From Chrysaora quinquecirrha (Eukaryota > Cnidaria > Scyphozoa > Semaeostomeae > Pelagiidae), in the NCBI GenBank assembly GCA_014526335.1, contig JACTAT010000039.1, positions 4,202,202 to 4,266,201 of the forward strand: DNA of 64,000 bases, in the 5' to 3' direction. Shown here one piece after another: positions 35,586 through 44,181 of the stretch (its first letter is position 1; each line of letters starts with the position of its first letter). Under the pieces are notes generated by a model, which had not been told where the DNA came from, did not search any database, and worked only from the letters and a program-made list of their open reading frames with translations. The position numbers and the translations under genes are program-made.

Positions 35586-37973
35586 ATGACTGAAGAGCAA
35601 GGTACTTCCACCGCCACAGCCCAAGGGGCTGAAAATGCCATGGCCGACCCTGATCAAATCACTCTCGCGAGGAAAAGACGAATAAGGGGAGGATATCGCG
35701 CCCATGTTAGTAAATTGATATCAGAATCTTCTAGCCTGTTTGATCACTCTGATCCTCCGGTTTTTGAAATTGAAAGATTAAACGTTTCTCTAAAAGAAAA
35801 ACTAACTCTCTTAAGAAAAAGTGACGAAGAAATTTTTATGTTGACGAGGGAGGATGATATTGAAAGGGAAGTGCTGGAGTCCGAGGACTTGCAAACGAAA
35901 ATACACGGCTGGATCACGAAACTTGATCATAAATTGAAAACCTCAAGCCAAATTTCTAGTTCTAATGTTTCTCAAGGATCTCAGTCTCAAGTGGGTAACT
36001 CTAACCCATCAATCGATAATTCAGCCAAGTTGCCTAAATTGCAGCTGCCCAAATTTTCTGGCGATCCTAAGAAATGGCAGGAGTGGTGGGATAATTTCGC
36101 AGCGGTTCATGAAAATGCTAATCTCTCGCCTGTAAATAAATTTCGCCATTTAAAATCTCTACTCGAAGGGGAAGCAGCAGCATCTATTTCCGGCATTCAA
36201 ACTACGGGGGCTAATTACTCATCTGCAATCGAAATTCTACAAAACAGATTTGCTCAGAAACAAATTATTATCAACTCTCATATGGAAGTCCTCTTAAATT
36301 TGCCGCACGTTCAATCCACAAAGGATGTAAAGGCGCTGCGAAGGTTGTACGATAATCTTGAAATAAATGTGCGAAGTTTGCGTTCTCTCGGCATAGACTA
36401 CAAACAGTATGGAGCTCTTCTCACCCCCATGATAACTTCTAAAATTCCTGAAGAAATTCGACTAGTTATTTCTAAGGAAATGCGCAAAAAAGATGAATGG
36501 GATTTGCAGAAACTGCTTGATCTTATCAAGGGAGAACTTGAAGCCAGAGAACAATGCGAAAAATTAGATCTAAACAAGAAGTCCAGCCCCACTCAAATAT
36601 CTAAACAGAATCGTAATTTCTATACAACTTCGGCATTGCTGAGTGACAATGGGGGTAGAATCTCTTGTTCTTTTTGCAATAATGCTCATCCTTCTGTGAA
36701 ATGCACTGTTGTCTCTAACGTCAATGCAAGAAAAGATATTTTGCGTAGGCAAGGCCGTTGTTTTGTTTGTCTTAAAAAGGGACATTTGATGAGAGATTGC
36801 AGAAGCAATATCAAATGTCATAACTGTAAATCTAGACATCATGTGAGCATTTGTGAACAAAATTCTCCTCGAATTTCTGAATCGTCTGCACAATGTCAAT
36901 CAGCATTTAACCCTCCTACTGTTAATGCGTCAATAGAAACACAACCGATCCAAAACAGCGCGTCTTCAGGGCCTGCGGCTCAGATGTCCAGACCACCAAC
37001 AACAACAATGTTTGTAGAGGCCAAGGGTGCCGTTTTGTTGCAAACGGCTAAAGCATATGTTTCAGCGGCTCACAACCCCCAGAATACGAACGTTGCTCGT
37101 CTTATTTTTGACTCAGGCAGTCAGAGAACCTACATCTCAGAGCGGCTCCGAGCCTCATTGAATCTTCCAACGATTTCAAGTGAATCTTTTGTGATAAATA
37201 CCTTTGCTTCTGACGATGGGACAATTAAACAGTACGATGTTACACAATTATGTGTTCGAAGTCCTTATAACGATCTGACCATGTTCATTACAGCTTATGT
37301 TGTACCGATGGTATGCTCTCCGTTGAAAAATCAAGCCATCAAATACGCCGCAAATAACTACCCCCACATTTCGAACCTACCTCTTGCAGATTTCCCTGCA
37401 GAACAAGATGAAGATTTAGATGTGGACGTATTGGTGGGGTCTGATTTTTATTGGTTGTTTATGACAGGGAGAAACGTCAAGGGTGAAAGAGGAGGTCCCA
37501 TTGCCCTAGAATCCACACTAGGCTGGATCCTGTCTGGTCCAGTTCCCGGTTGTCCAGAAACCTCCACACAAGCTAATCTTGCGCAAACGCATGTTTTGAG
37601 AGTCTCGGAAATCTTACCACCTGAAACAAATCTTGAAAGGGAAGTTTCGAAATTCTGGAAACTGGAAAGTCTAGGCATCTCTCCTGAAGAAAACTCTGTT
37701 TTTGAAACTTTTAACGATGACATTGAATTTAAGGAGGGTCGATATGAAGTAAAGCTACCCTGGAAACCAGAACATCCAATTCTTCCAGACAATTACCAAT
37801 TGAGCGAAAACCGTCTAAAGTCCTTGCAATCTAAGCTTCAAGCAAAACCCAGCTTATGTAAGGAGTATGACACAATAATCAAGGAACAAGAAAGCAAGGA
37901 ATTATTGAACGCGTCGAAGCAAATCAGTCTACCGAGGTGGGGAAAACTCATTACTTACCCCATCACCCTGTAA
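35586..37973 (+). CDS. BEL/Pao gag and protease ORF
   Basis: 795 codons from the ATG at 35586, 30 bases after the 5' LTR. The N-terminal half is the helical gag region (KLPKLQLPKFSGDPKKWQEW, then WWDNF, typical of the BEL DUF1759 domain). Near residues 391-420 are two Cys-rich knuckles (CFVCLKKGHLMRDC, CHNCKSRHHVSIC) that bind RNA. The protease has the active-site motif LIFDSGSQRTYIS near residue 508. The last 25 or so residues are out of the pol frame: a single-base loss near 37898 moves the frame, so reverse transcriptase continues in the ORF at 37937. Confidence 0.95.
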   Translation: MTEEQGTSTATAQGAENAMADPDQITLARKRRIRGGYRAHVSKLISESSSLFDHSDPPVFEIERLNVSLKEKLTLLRKSDEEIFMLTREDDIEREVLESEDLQTKIHGWITKLDHKLKTSSQISSSNVSQGSQSQVGNSNPSIDNSAKLPKLQLPKFSGDPKKWQEWWDNFAAVHENANLSPVNKFRHLKSLLEGEAAASISGIQTTGANYSSAIEILQNRFAQKQIIINSHMEVLLNLPHVQSTKDVKALRRLYDNLEINVRSLRSLGIDYKQYGALLTPMITSKIPEEIRLVISKEMRKKDEWDLQKLLDLIKGELEAREQCEKLDLNKKSSPTQISKQNRNFYTTSALLSDNGGRISCSFCNNAHPSVKCTVVSNVNARKDILRRQGRCFVCLKKGHLMRDCRSNIKCHNCKSRHHVSICEQNSPRISESSAQCQSAFNPPTVNASIETQPIQNSASSGPAAQMSRPPTTTMFVEAKGAVLLQTAKAYVSAAHNPQNTNVARLIFDSGSQRTYISERLRASLNLPTISSESFVINTFASDDGTIKQYDVTQLCVRSPYNDLTMFITAYVVPMVCSPLKNQAIKYAANNYPHISNLPLADFPAEQDEDLDVDVLVGSDFYWLFMTGRNVKGERGGPIALESTLGWILSGPVPGCPETSTQANLAQTHVLRVSEILPPETNLEREVSKFWKLESLGISPEENSVFETFNDDIEFKEGRYEVKLPWKPEHPILPDNYQLSENRLKSLQSKLQAKPSLCKEYDTIIKEQESKELLNASKQISLPRWGKLITYPITL

Positions 37974-38914
37974 TTCGACAAGACAAACAAACCACAAAGG
38001 TTCGTGTTGTATACGATGCTTCGGCAAAAAGTGGATCGGGAACATCCTTGAATAATTGTTTGTATCAGGGACCTTGTTTATTGAAAACTGTCGCTGAAAT
38101 TCTCACAAGATTTCGCTTATATCCTTTCGCGGTAACATCTGATATTGAGAAAGCCTTTCTCATGGTTTCTATAAATCAAGAAGACAGAGATGTCTTACGA
38201 TTTCTATGGTTCGATAATATATTTTCTGAGGATCCAACGTTGGTAATTTACCGTTTTTGTCGTGTGGTTTTCGGGGTTACATGCAGCCCATTTCTACTAA
38301 ACGCAACTCTCAAGCAGCACATTGAAAGATATCGTGAGCTGTACCCAGATATCTGTTCGAAATTGATTCATTCCTTGTATGTTGATGATGTGAATGCTGG
38401 GGCGTACAGCATTGAAGAAGCAATGGAATTATACGAAGTTTCGAAACAAATCATGAAGGACGGAGGCTTCAACCTTCGAAAATGGAATTCAAACTCTCCC
38501 GAACTTGTTTCGCAAATAAATTCTGCAGAAATTAACTCTTGTGAAAAATCTAATGCTGACCTGCATTGCAATCCAACCATTGCCCTTGCCGAAGATGACA
38601 TCTCTTTCGCAAAATCAACTGTAGGAAAGTTAGAAAATTCGATTTCAGAAGAACAGAAGGTCTTAGGACTTTGCTGGGATAACAAGGAGGACGGTTTTGT
38701 CTTTAAACTCTCCGAAATCGCTGATATTGCTAAGAGTCTTCCACCTACAAAACGAAATGTCTTACGAGTTGTGGCAAAAATTTTCGACCCATTGGGATTG
38801 ATTTCGCCAGTAACATCTGCACTGAAGGTATTTCTCCAAAAGCTCTTCCAAAATAAATTGGATTGGGACGAAAACTCCCAGATGATCTTGAACTTGAGTG
38901 GTGCAACTATCTGA
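37937..38914 (+). CDS. BEL/Pao reverse transcriptase ORF
   Basis: Encodes the palm and fingers of the polymerase (VRVVYDASAK, TSDIEKAFLMV with catalytic Asp, FGVTCSPFLLN, and YVDD at about 38380). The start at 37937 is only where the frame opens; the true reading comes from the gag-protease ORF through a one-base break near 37898. A second break in an A run at 38871-38874 shifts the frame before the RNase H part. Confidence 0.95.
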   Translation: MGKTHYLPHHPVIRQDKQTTKVRVVYDASAKSGSGTSLNNCLYQGPCLLKTVAEILTRFRLYPFAVTSDIEKAFLMVSINQEDRDVLRFLWFDNIFSEDPTLVIYRFCRVVFGVTCSPFLLNATLKQHIERYRELYPDICSKLIHSLYVDDVNAGAYSIEEAMELYEVSKQIMKDGGFNLRKWNSNSPELVSQINSAEINSCEKSNADLHCNPTIALAEDDISFAKSTVGKLENSISEEQKVLGLCWDNKEDGFVFKLSEIADIAKSLPPTKRNVLRVVAKIFDPLGLISPVTSALKVFLQKLFQNKLDWDENSQMILNLSGATI

Positions 38915-40916
38915 AAGAATTAGATCGTGTCAAGGAAATCAGTGTGCCCGATTCTGCTTTGACGATATAACCGAAAAACCAGAAAAAATTGAACTCTTTG
39001 GATTCTGTGATAGTTCGGAACTTGCTTATTCAGCTGTTGTTTATGGTAAAGTCACTGTTAACGGACATTCTTCAGTTCGTCTTCTTGCGTCGAAATCACG
39101 CGTTTCTCCGTTAACTAAGCACACAATACCTCGACTAGAGCTGTTATCTTGTCTCATTCTTGCAAGGTTGATCATAAGCGTACAAGAAACAATCAATCCT
39201 CTCTTTGAAACTGAAGTAGTAAAATGTTGGACAGATTCCATTACTGCTTATTACTGGATAAAGGGTGCAAGTAAAACGTGGAAAACATTCGTCGAAAATC
39301 GAGTGCAAGAGATAAGGAAGTTATTGGATATCAATTGTTGGGGTCATTGCCCAGGACGAGACAACCCGGCGGATATTCCAACTCGTTACATTTCACCAGT
39401 TCAATTCGCAAACAACTATGTTTGGCAGAAAGGTCCTACATGGTTAAAAGAGAATGAAATGAATTGGCCAAGGCAGCCTGAACATAATGCGATTCTTGAA
39501 AGTTGCCAAGAAGAGTTGAAGTCATCAGAGTCTCCAACATTGGTTTTGTCTGCTACTACTTGTGCTTCATCATTGCAGAATGTAATCGACGTCAGAAAAT
39601 TCAGTAGCTACAGAAAATTACTACGCGTCACAGCTTATATTCTCACGTTTATCAAAAGAATACAACAAAAGGCCATCTCAGATGATCTAGAAATAACTGC
39701 AAGCGAAATTAACGAAGTAGAAACTCTCTGGATACGTGAAGCTCAATCTAGTTTCAGTAAAGAATCTTTGCGAAACCTCGAAAAGCAGTTTGGAACATTT
39801 GTTGATGATAGTGGAGTTATCAGATGTGGAGGAAGATTAGGACGCTCCAAGCTATTGTTTGACGCCAAACATCCGATTTTAATGCCTCGTGAGCATTATC
39901 TTACGAATCTACTTATCCGAGAAAGTCATGAAGCTGTCTTACACAACGGTGTGAAGGAAACCCTGCTAGAGTTGAGAACGAGATTTTGGATAGTCAAGGG
40001 TCGTCAAGCTGTGAAAAAAGTCTTGAGTACATGCGAAACATGCAAAAGAATTCAAGGTAAATCTTATTGCTCGCCGAATGTTAGTCAACTACCTGAATTT
40101 CGCGTGGTCGAAGAACATGCTTTTGCCTCAGTGGGAATTGACTTTGCGGGACCACTGTATCTGAAAACTGCCTCGAATGAAAATGAGAAGGTATATATCG
40201 CGTTGTTTACATGTGCCACGTCCAGAGCGGTACACCTTGAGTTAGTTTGTGATCTAACTACAGATGCTTTTCTACGGTGTTTCCGACGATTTTGCAGCCG
40301 ACGAGGAATTCCGAAATTGGTTGTTACAGACAACGCAAAGACGTTCAAGAGTGCGACGAAAAGGATGATAAGTTTATTTAGCTCTAAGGACATTCAACAG
40401 TATTTTACGCAGAAATGTATTACTTGGAAATATATTGTTGCAAAGGCACCATGGATGGGTGGATTCTATGAACGACTTGTTCGATCTGTAAAGTCATGCT
40501 TGAAAAAATGTCTTGGCAAAGCACGATTGACATACGACGAATTGCATACTGTTCTCGTGGAAGTAGAAGGAGTGTTGAACTCGCGTCCACTTACATATAT
40601 GTCTTCTGACGACGTAAAGGAACCGCTTACGCCATCGCATCTCATCGTTGGTCGCCGTATATTAAATCTACCGCAGTACTCTGAGATCGAAAAAGATTCT
40701 GACTTTGCATCTAATGAGGAAGATACATTGAAACGAGCGAAATATCTTTCTTCAGTTATACGTCATTGTTGGCGCAGGTGGAAATCTGAATATTTAATTG
40801 AACTACGCGAACAACATCGAAATTTGAACAAACAGAACAATGGAATCAGCATCGCTGAGGGACATATTGTCACAGTGGAAGATGAAAATAGAAAAATCGC
40901 GTTTGTTGGAAATTAG
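38898..40916 (+). CDS. BEL/Pao RNase H and integrase ORF
   Basis: The ORF opens with GTG, so it has no start of its own. The true frame is reached after breaks at 38871-38874 and in CCC at 38947-38949. RNase H residues: FGFCDSSELAYSAVVY, PRLELLSC, WTDSITAYYWI, GRDNPADIPTR. Integrase: an H-H-C-C zinc domain (ESHEAVLHNG ... CETCKRI), then the D,D,E core (SVGIDFAGP, VVTDNAKTF, GGFYERLVRSVK), then a C-terminal RRWKSEYL domain. A break in AAAAA at 40892-40896 causes the stop at 40914. The last 80 or so codons continue at 40931-41173. Confidence 0.94.
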   Translation: MVQLSERIRSCQGNQCARFCFDDITEKPEKIELFGFCDSSELAYSAVVYGKVTVNGHSSVRLLASKSRVSPLTKHTIPRLELLSCLILARLIISVQETINPLFETEVVKCWTDSITAYYWIKGASKTWKTFVENRVQEIRKLLDINCWGHCPGRDNPADIPTRYISPVQFANNYVWQKGPTWLKENEMNWPRQPEHNAILESCQEELKSSESPTLVLSATTCASSLQNVIDVRKFSSYRKLLRVTAYILTFIKRIQQKAISDDLEITASEINEVETLWIREAQSSFSKESLRNLEKQFGTFVDDSGVIRCGGRLGRSKLLFDAKHPILMPREHYLTNLLIRESHEAVLHNGVKETLLELRTRFWIVKGRQAVKKVLSTCETCKRIQGKSYCSPNVSQLPEFRVVEEHAFASVGIDFAGPLYLKTASNENEKVYIALFTCATSRAVHLELVCDLTTDAFLRCFRRFCSRRGIPKLVVTDNAKTFKSATKRMISLFSSKDIQQYFTQKCITWKYIVAKAPWMGGFYERLVRSVKSCLKKCLGKARLTYDELHTVLVEVEGVLNSRPLTYMSSDDVKEPLTPSHLIVGRRILNLPQYSEIEKDSDFASNEEDTLKRAKYLSSVIRHCWRRWKSEYLIELREQHRNLNKQNNGISIAEGHIVTVEDENRKIAFVGN

Positions 40917-40930
40917 GAAAAGTCGAAACA

Positions 40931-41173
40931 TTGATTGTTGGACAAGATAATGTTGTTCGTGCAGCTAAAGTAAGGCTTGGAAATGGACAACTGATTGAAC
41001 GGTCCATAAAAAAGCTTTATCCGTTGGAGACGTCTCTGAAAGCAGTTAATGAAGAACGGAACAACATTGAAGAATCTGAAGAGGAAACTTACAATCGAAG
41101 ACCACAGCGCAAGGCTGCTATTATAGCGAAGGAACGATTTGACATTATTGATCAGCTTGAAAACTTATCTTAA
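40931..41173 (+). CDS. BEL/Pao integrase C-terminal tail, out of frame
   Basis: About 80 residues (LIVGQDNVVRAAKVRLGNGQ ... RRPQRKAAII) that normally end the BEL polyprotein with a small beta barrel. They lie in another frame because of the one-base loss at 40892-40896. TAA at 41171 is 35 bases before the 3' LTR. Confidence 0.85.
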   Translation: MIVGQDNVVRAAKVRLGNGQLIERSIKKLYPLETSLKAVNEERNNIEESEEETYNRRPQRKAAIIAKERFDIIDQLENLS

Positions 41174-41207
41174 ATTCGTATGTAGAATAAGCTGATCAAG
41201 GGGGGAG

Positions 41208-41612
41208 TGTAGAGAATTATGGGATATGAACATTATGTAATGTTTAATTAGTCTTTTGTGTCGTGCTGTGTGTGCATGTTCAGTCTGTCTCCCTAGTCTG
41301 TCTTAGTGTGTTCTTGTCTTTTGTCGATCCGAATGATCGAAGCATCTATCTGAATTTATTCTTATGAAGATTTAATCTGAAGTCTAGAAATCTGAAGCCT
41401 ATCTTGAAGAACTCAGGGAAGTGTATTTTGTTGTTATATTGTATATAGTCATTATATAAATTTATTTAGTATTGATAAAGAAGAACTCAAATCTTTGAAT
41501 AAACATACAGTCCTCTTGAACTTAATAACCGAACCCAACCCACGGGTGATTCTAATCTATCCCGTTAACCTTGTGGCTCGAATCGAACTCTAAACGGGTG
41601 AATTTCTCTATA
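41208..41612 (+). repeat. 3' LTR
   Basis: 405 bases that match the 5' LTR with no difference that I can find. Directly preceded by a purine tract (AAGGGGGGAG). Confidence 0.97.
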
Positions 41613-42184
41613 ACTTTGGAGGCAAACAATACTGCATAGAATTATGGGGCAAACCATTTGATGCAAACGAAAGTCCAAAGCACTATACAATTATATTATT
41701 CGTCGGTCTGTATGCTATACCCTTGTTAATCATGGCAGTTCTTTATACAGAAATTGGGACGAAACTTTGGAAACGAGACATCCAGGGCAATAGCTCTGCC
41801 GAGAGTGATCAATATGCTTTGGAACAGAAGAAAAACGTCATCAAAATGCTCATCACTGTTGTTCTGGTGTTTGCCATCTGTTGGTTTCCTATTTTCCTTT
41901 CGCAGTTCTTGTTCTTTTTCAGCCCTCATTACCTCAAGTGCCCAGCTGCGTTCCCTAAGTGGTTCCAATTCTTCGCTTTATTTCTTCAGTACCTAGGCAG
42001 CGCAGTCAACCCATATATATACCTTACATACAGTCAGTCATTCCGTCGCGGAGCAGTGCAAGCATTCGGCAGAACGCGGCTCTTAACGCAGAAAGACACC
42101 GGGGTTGAAAATACAGGAGTATCCACCACTGGTGCTTTTACGATGCACACACGAGAAACAAGAGCGGCGATGACCTATATGTAG

Positions 42185-44180
42185 TATCATTATCATTGCT
42201 AACTTTCTCTACTTTTTGAATACGTGTTACAATTTATGTTGCTGTTATTGTTGTTGTAATTAAAAAAAATGAAAAAAAAATCAAAAACATAAAAAATAAA
42301 AAAAAATTTAGATATATCCTGTTAGTCTTAGAGTTTATGCTAATTATCTTGTCTTACATAATGTTATTTTCCTTTTATCTTTTAGTTGCAGCCCAAGTTA
42401 GATAAGCCCTCCTTTCCTTGGGTCGTGTAAAATACGCACTTTTTTAGACCTTGTAATAATCAGAGGTATTTTACAAATAATATTTAAAATTGAATTGAAT
42501 AGTCTTTGAGTGGTACAAAACTTCAAAATTGCGATAAAGAGAATGAGTATGAACGTCAGAAACAAACCGAAACAATGAACTAAGGCGGAATTTATACGCA
42601 GATGCGGCTCGAAATGCACCAGTCGGAAAGAGAAACTGAATTGGCATTGTGTTTTAAACATTAGGTGATAGGATAAAGCAGCATGTCCCTACCTTCACTG
42701 TCTCCTCCACAGCGCAATCATATTTCGGGCATGATGACTTTGTGTTCGGATAAGGAAAGATTTAAGTAGTTTGCGCATTAAGATTAAGAACTGAGAATAA
42801 ATAACTTAGAAGATATGTACCTTTGTGTCGATATTTTCGAGGTATCTTTGTCTTTGTCAACCTTCCAAGCATCTGGCAAAGTTTACCTATGAGGAATTTG
42901 CGTTTTTCTGGGATACCATTTTTTTATGTCGGTATTTTCGAGGTAGCTTATTGTCTTTGTAAAGCTTCTAGCGAATCCGGCAACATCTATGAAGGTTTTC
43001 ATACGTTTTTCCTGGATTACCATCAATGCTGAACCCAAATTTTCTCTCTGCATCGCGGAAAATTAGTGGTAGAAAACACGCGTTGCAATTTAGGCAAAAA
43101 CTAAGCGAAGCCTTAGTGAAGCGATGGCGTAAGTCCCAAAGGACCTTAAATCTGCAGCAAAACTTTCCACTTGAACGAATCACGATGCGCAAAAAAGAAA
43201 AACAATTTAAAAAGTAAAAACGCACGAAATTCTTTCTGTTTTGAAATAAGAATTGAATTGGCTTTCTATCACGGCTGTTTGTCAATGTTTGACAAAATTT
43301 GAGACATTTTGTACGATTTTCTGCATGGTTAACTTTTCAACAAACATTGAAGACATCGCAAAATAGGCTGCGCTGATCGACCCAGAATTTAATTTAAAAC
43401 TTTCTTTTTTGCTGTTTTGCGAGCGTTCTTGGGCATATCACGTTTTGGAATATTTTAGCGCATCTGCTGCTTTTCGGGGACTTCATAGTTTTCAAAAACG
43501 TATTTTTTCGGCATTTCTAAATGAAATGGCAGTTTTCGGATGATTCTGATCAAGCATAAGATCATTGCCAATAGATCAAATATTGTTTGCCAAACATTTG
43601 GAGTTTATCAAGCAATGTTTGAATTGAACAGGTATAAGTATATGTAACTTTGCTTCACAAGCTAATGCAAGCAAAATTTGTTGCTTGATGTTCTGAAAAA
43701 GTTCAAAACTCTTTTACTGGTCGCAAGCAAAGAATTTTTAACGAGAATTCGTGTGCAACGTGGCCAAACGGAAAACATTTTGCTTCACAAACAATTTCAA
43801 ATGTTTAAGAAAACAGTGTTTCATCCGAGGGGCATTTTAATCCTTGAAAAAGCATACGCGATTCCTATTGAAACAAAGGATTCTTACAAGATTCTTCGAG
43901 ATTCCAAGAGATTCGAGATTGTACGAGATTCCAAGGAGTGAATTGTCCCTCGGTTTGATTGTTTGGTAAGAGCCTTAAGTTGGGAGGTTTTGCAGAGAGC
44001 CTAATTTATATTTGGCAAAATTCTCTTTTCGTCTAAAATTAAGTGGTGATGTAATTGAACTAATTTCATAATATACAGCCTATTAGTATTGGATTTTTCA
44101 GAAGTCCCAGGCAAGCTAGAATTAAAAAATTTAGAAGTATTTGTTGAGTCCTTGCAAGTTAATACCTGCAAGCAGCAAAT
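42185..44180. other. Spacer with short repeats, no gene
   Basis: A diverged tandem pair lies at about 42825-43025 (GATATTTTCGAGGTATCTTT and GGTATTTTCGAGGTAGCTTA). A repeat of the GTTTGGCAAG family lies at about 43570-43820, directly followed by the CAAGGAGTGAATTG family (43830-43955) with many ATTC/GAGATT words. ORFs here have no family features. The right end is the presumed 3' UTR of the minus-strand Asterix gene. Confidence 0.55.
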
Positions 44181-44181
44181 G

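Larger units (their letters stand above)
35151..41612 (+). mobile_element. BEL/Pao LTR retrotransposon, 6462 bp, young
   Basis: Two 405-base LTRs look identical base for base. The insertion is flanked by ACTTT on both sides (35146-35150, 41613-41617), and a 5-bp duplication is usual for this group. A TGG starting directly after the 5' LTR (35556) marks the primer binding site. A GGGGGG-type purine tract (about 41200-41207) precedes the 3' LTR. Order inside: gag, zinc knuckles, aspartic protease, reverse transcriptase, RNase H, integrase, the BEL/Pao order. There is no envelope gene. Four single-base breaks interrupt what would otherwise be one long polyprotein. Confidence 0.98.
34653..42184 (+). 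pseudogene. Second class A GPCR, split by a BEL/Pao element
   Basis: 5' part 34653-35150 (ATG in the same place as in the paralogue) encodes the N-terminus to just past TM4. 3' part 41618-42184 encodes extracellular loop 2 to the C-terminus (loop Cys in QYCIELW, FAICWFPIF, NPYIYLTYS). The inserted element lies between Phe of LINF and Gly of GGK. Removing it and one copy of the 5-bp target duplication leaves an unbroken frame, so the gene was readable until insertion. Reading from the 5' part into the LTR gives ten extra residues and a stop at 35180-35182. The remaining codons show no other stop. The C-terminal tail differs from the paralogue. With four of seven helices, this allele should give no functional receptor. 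Confidence 0.95.
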
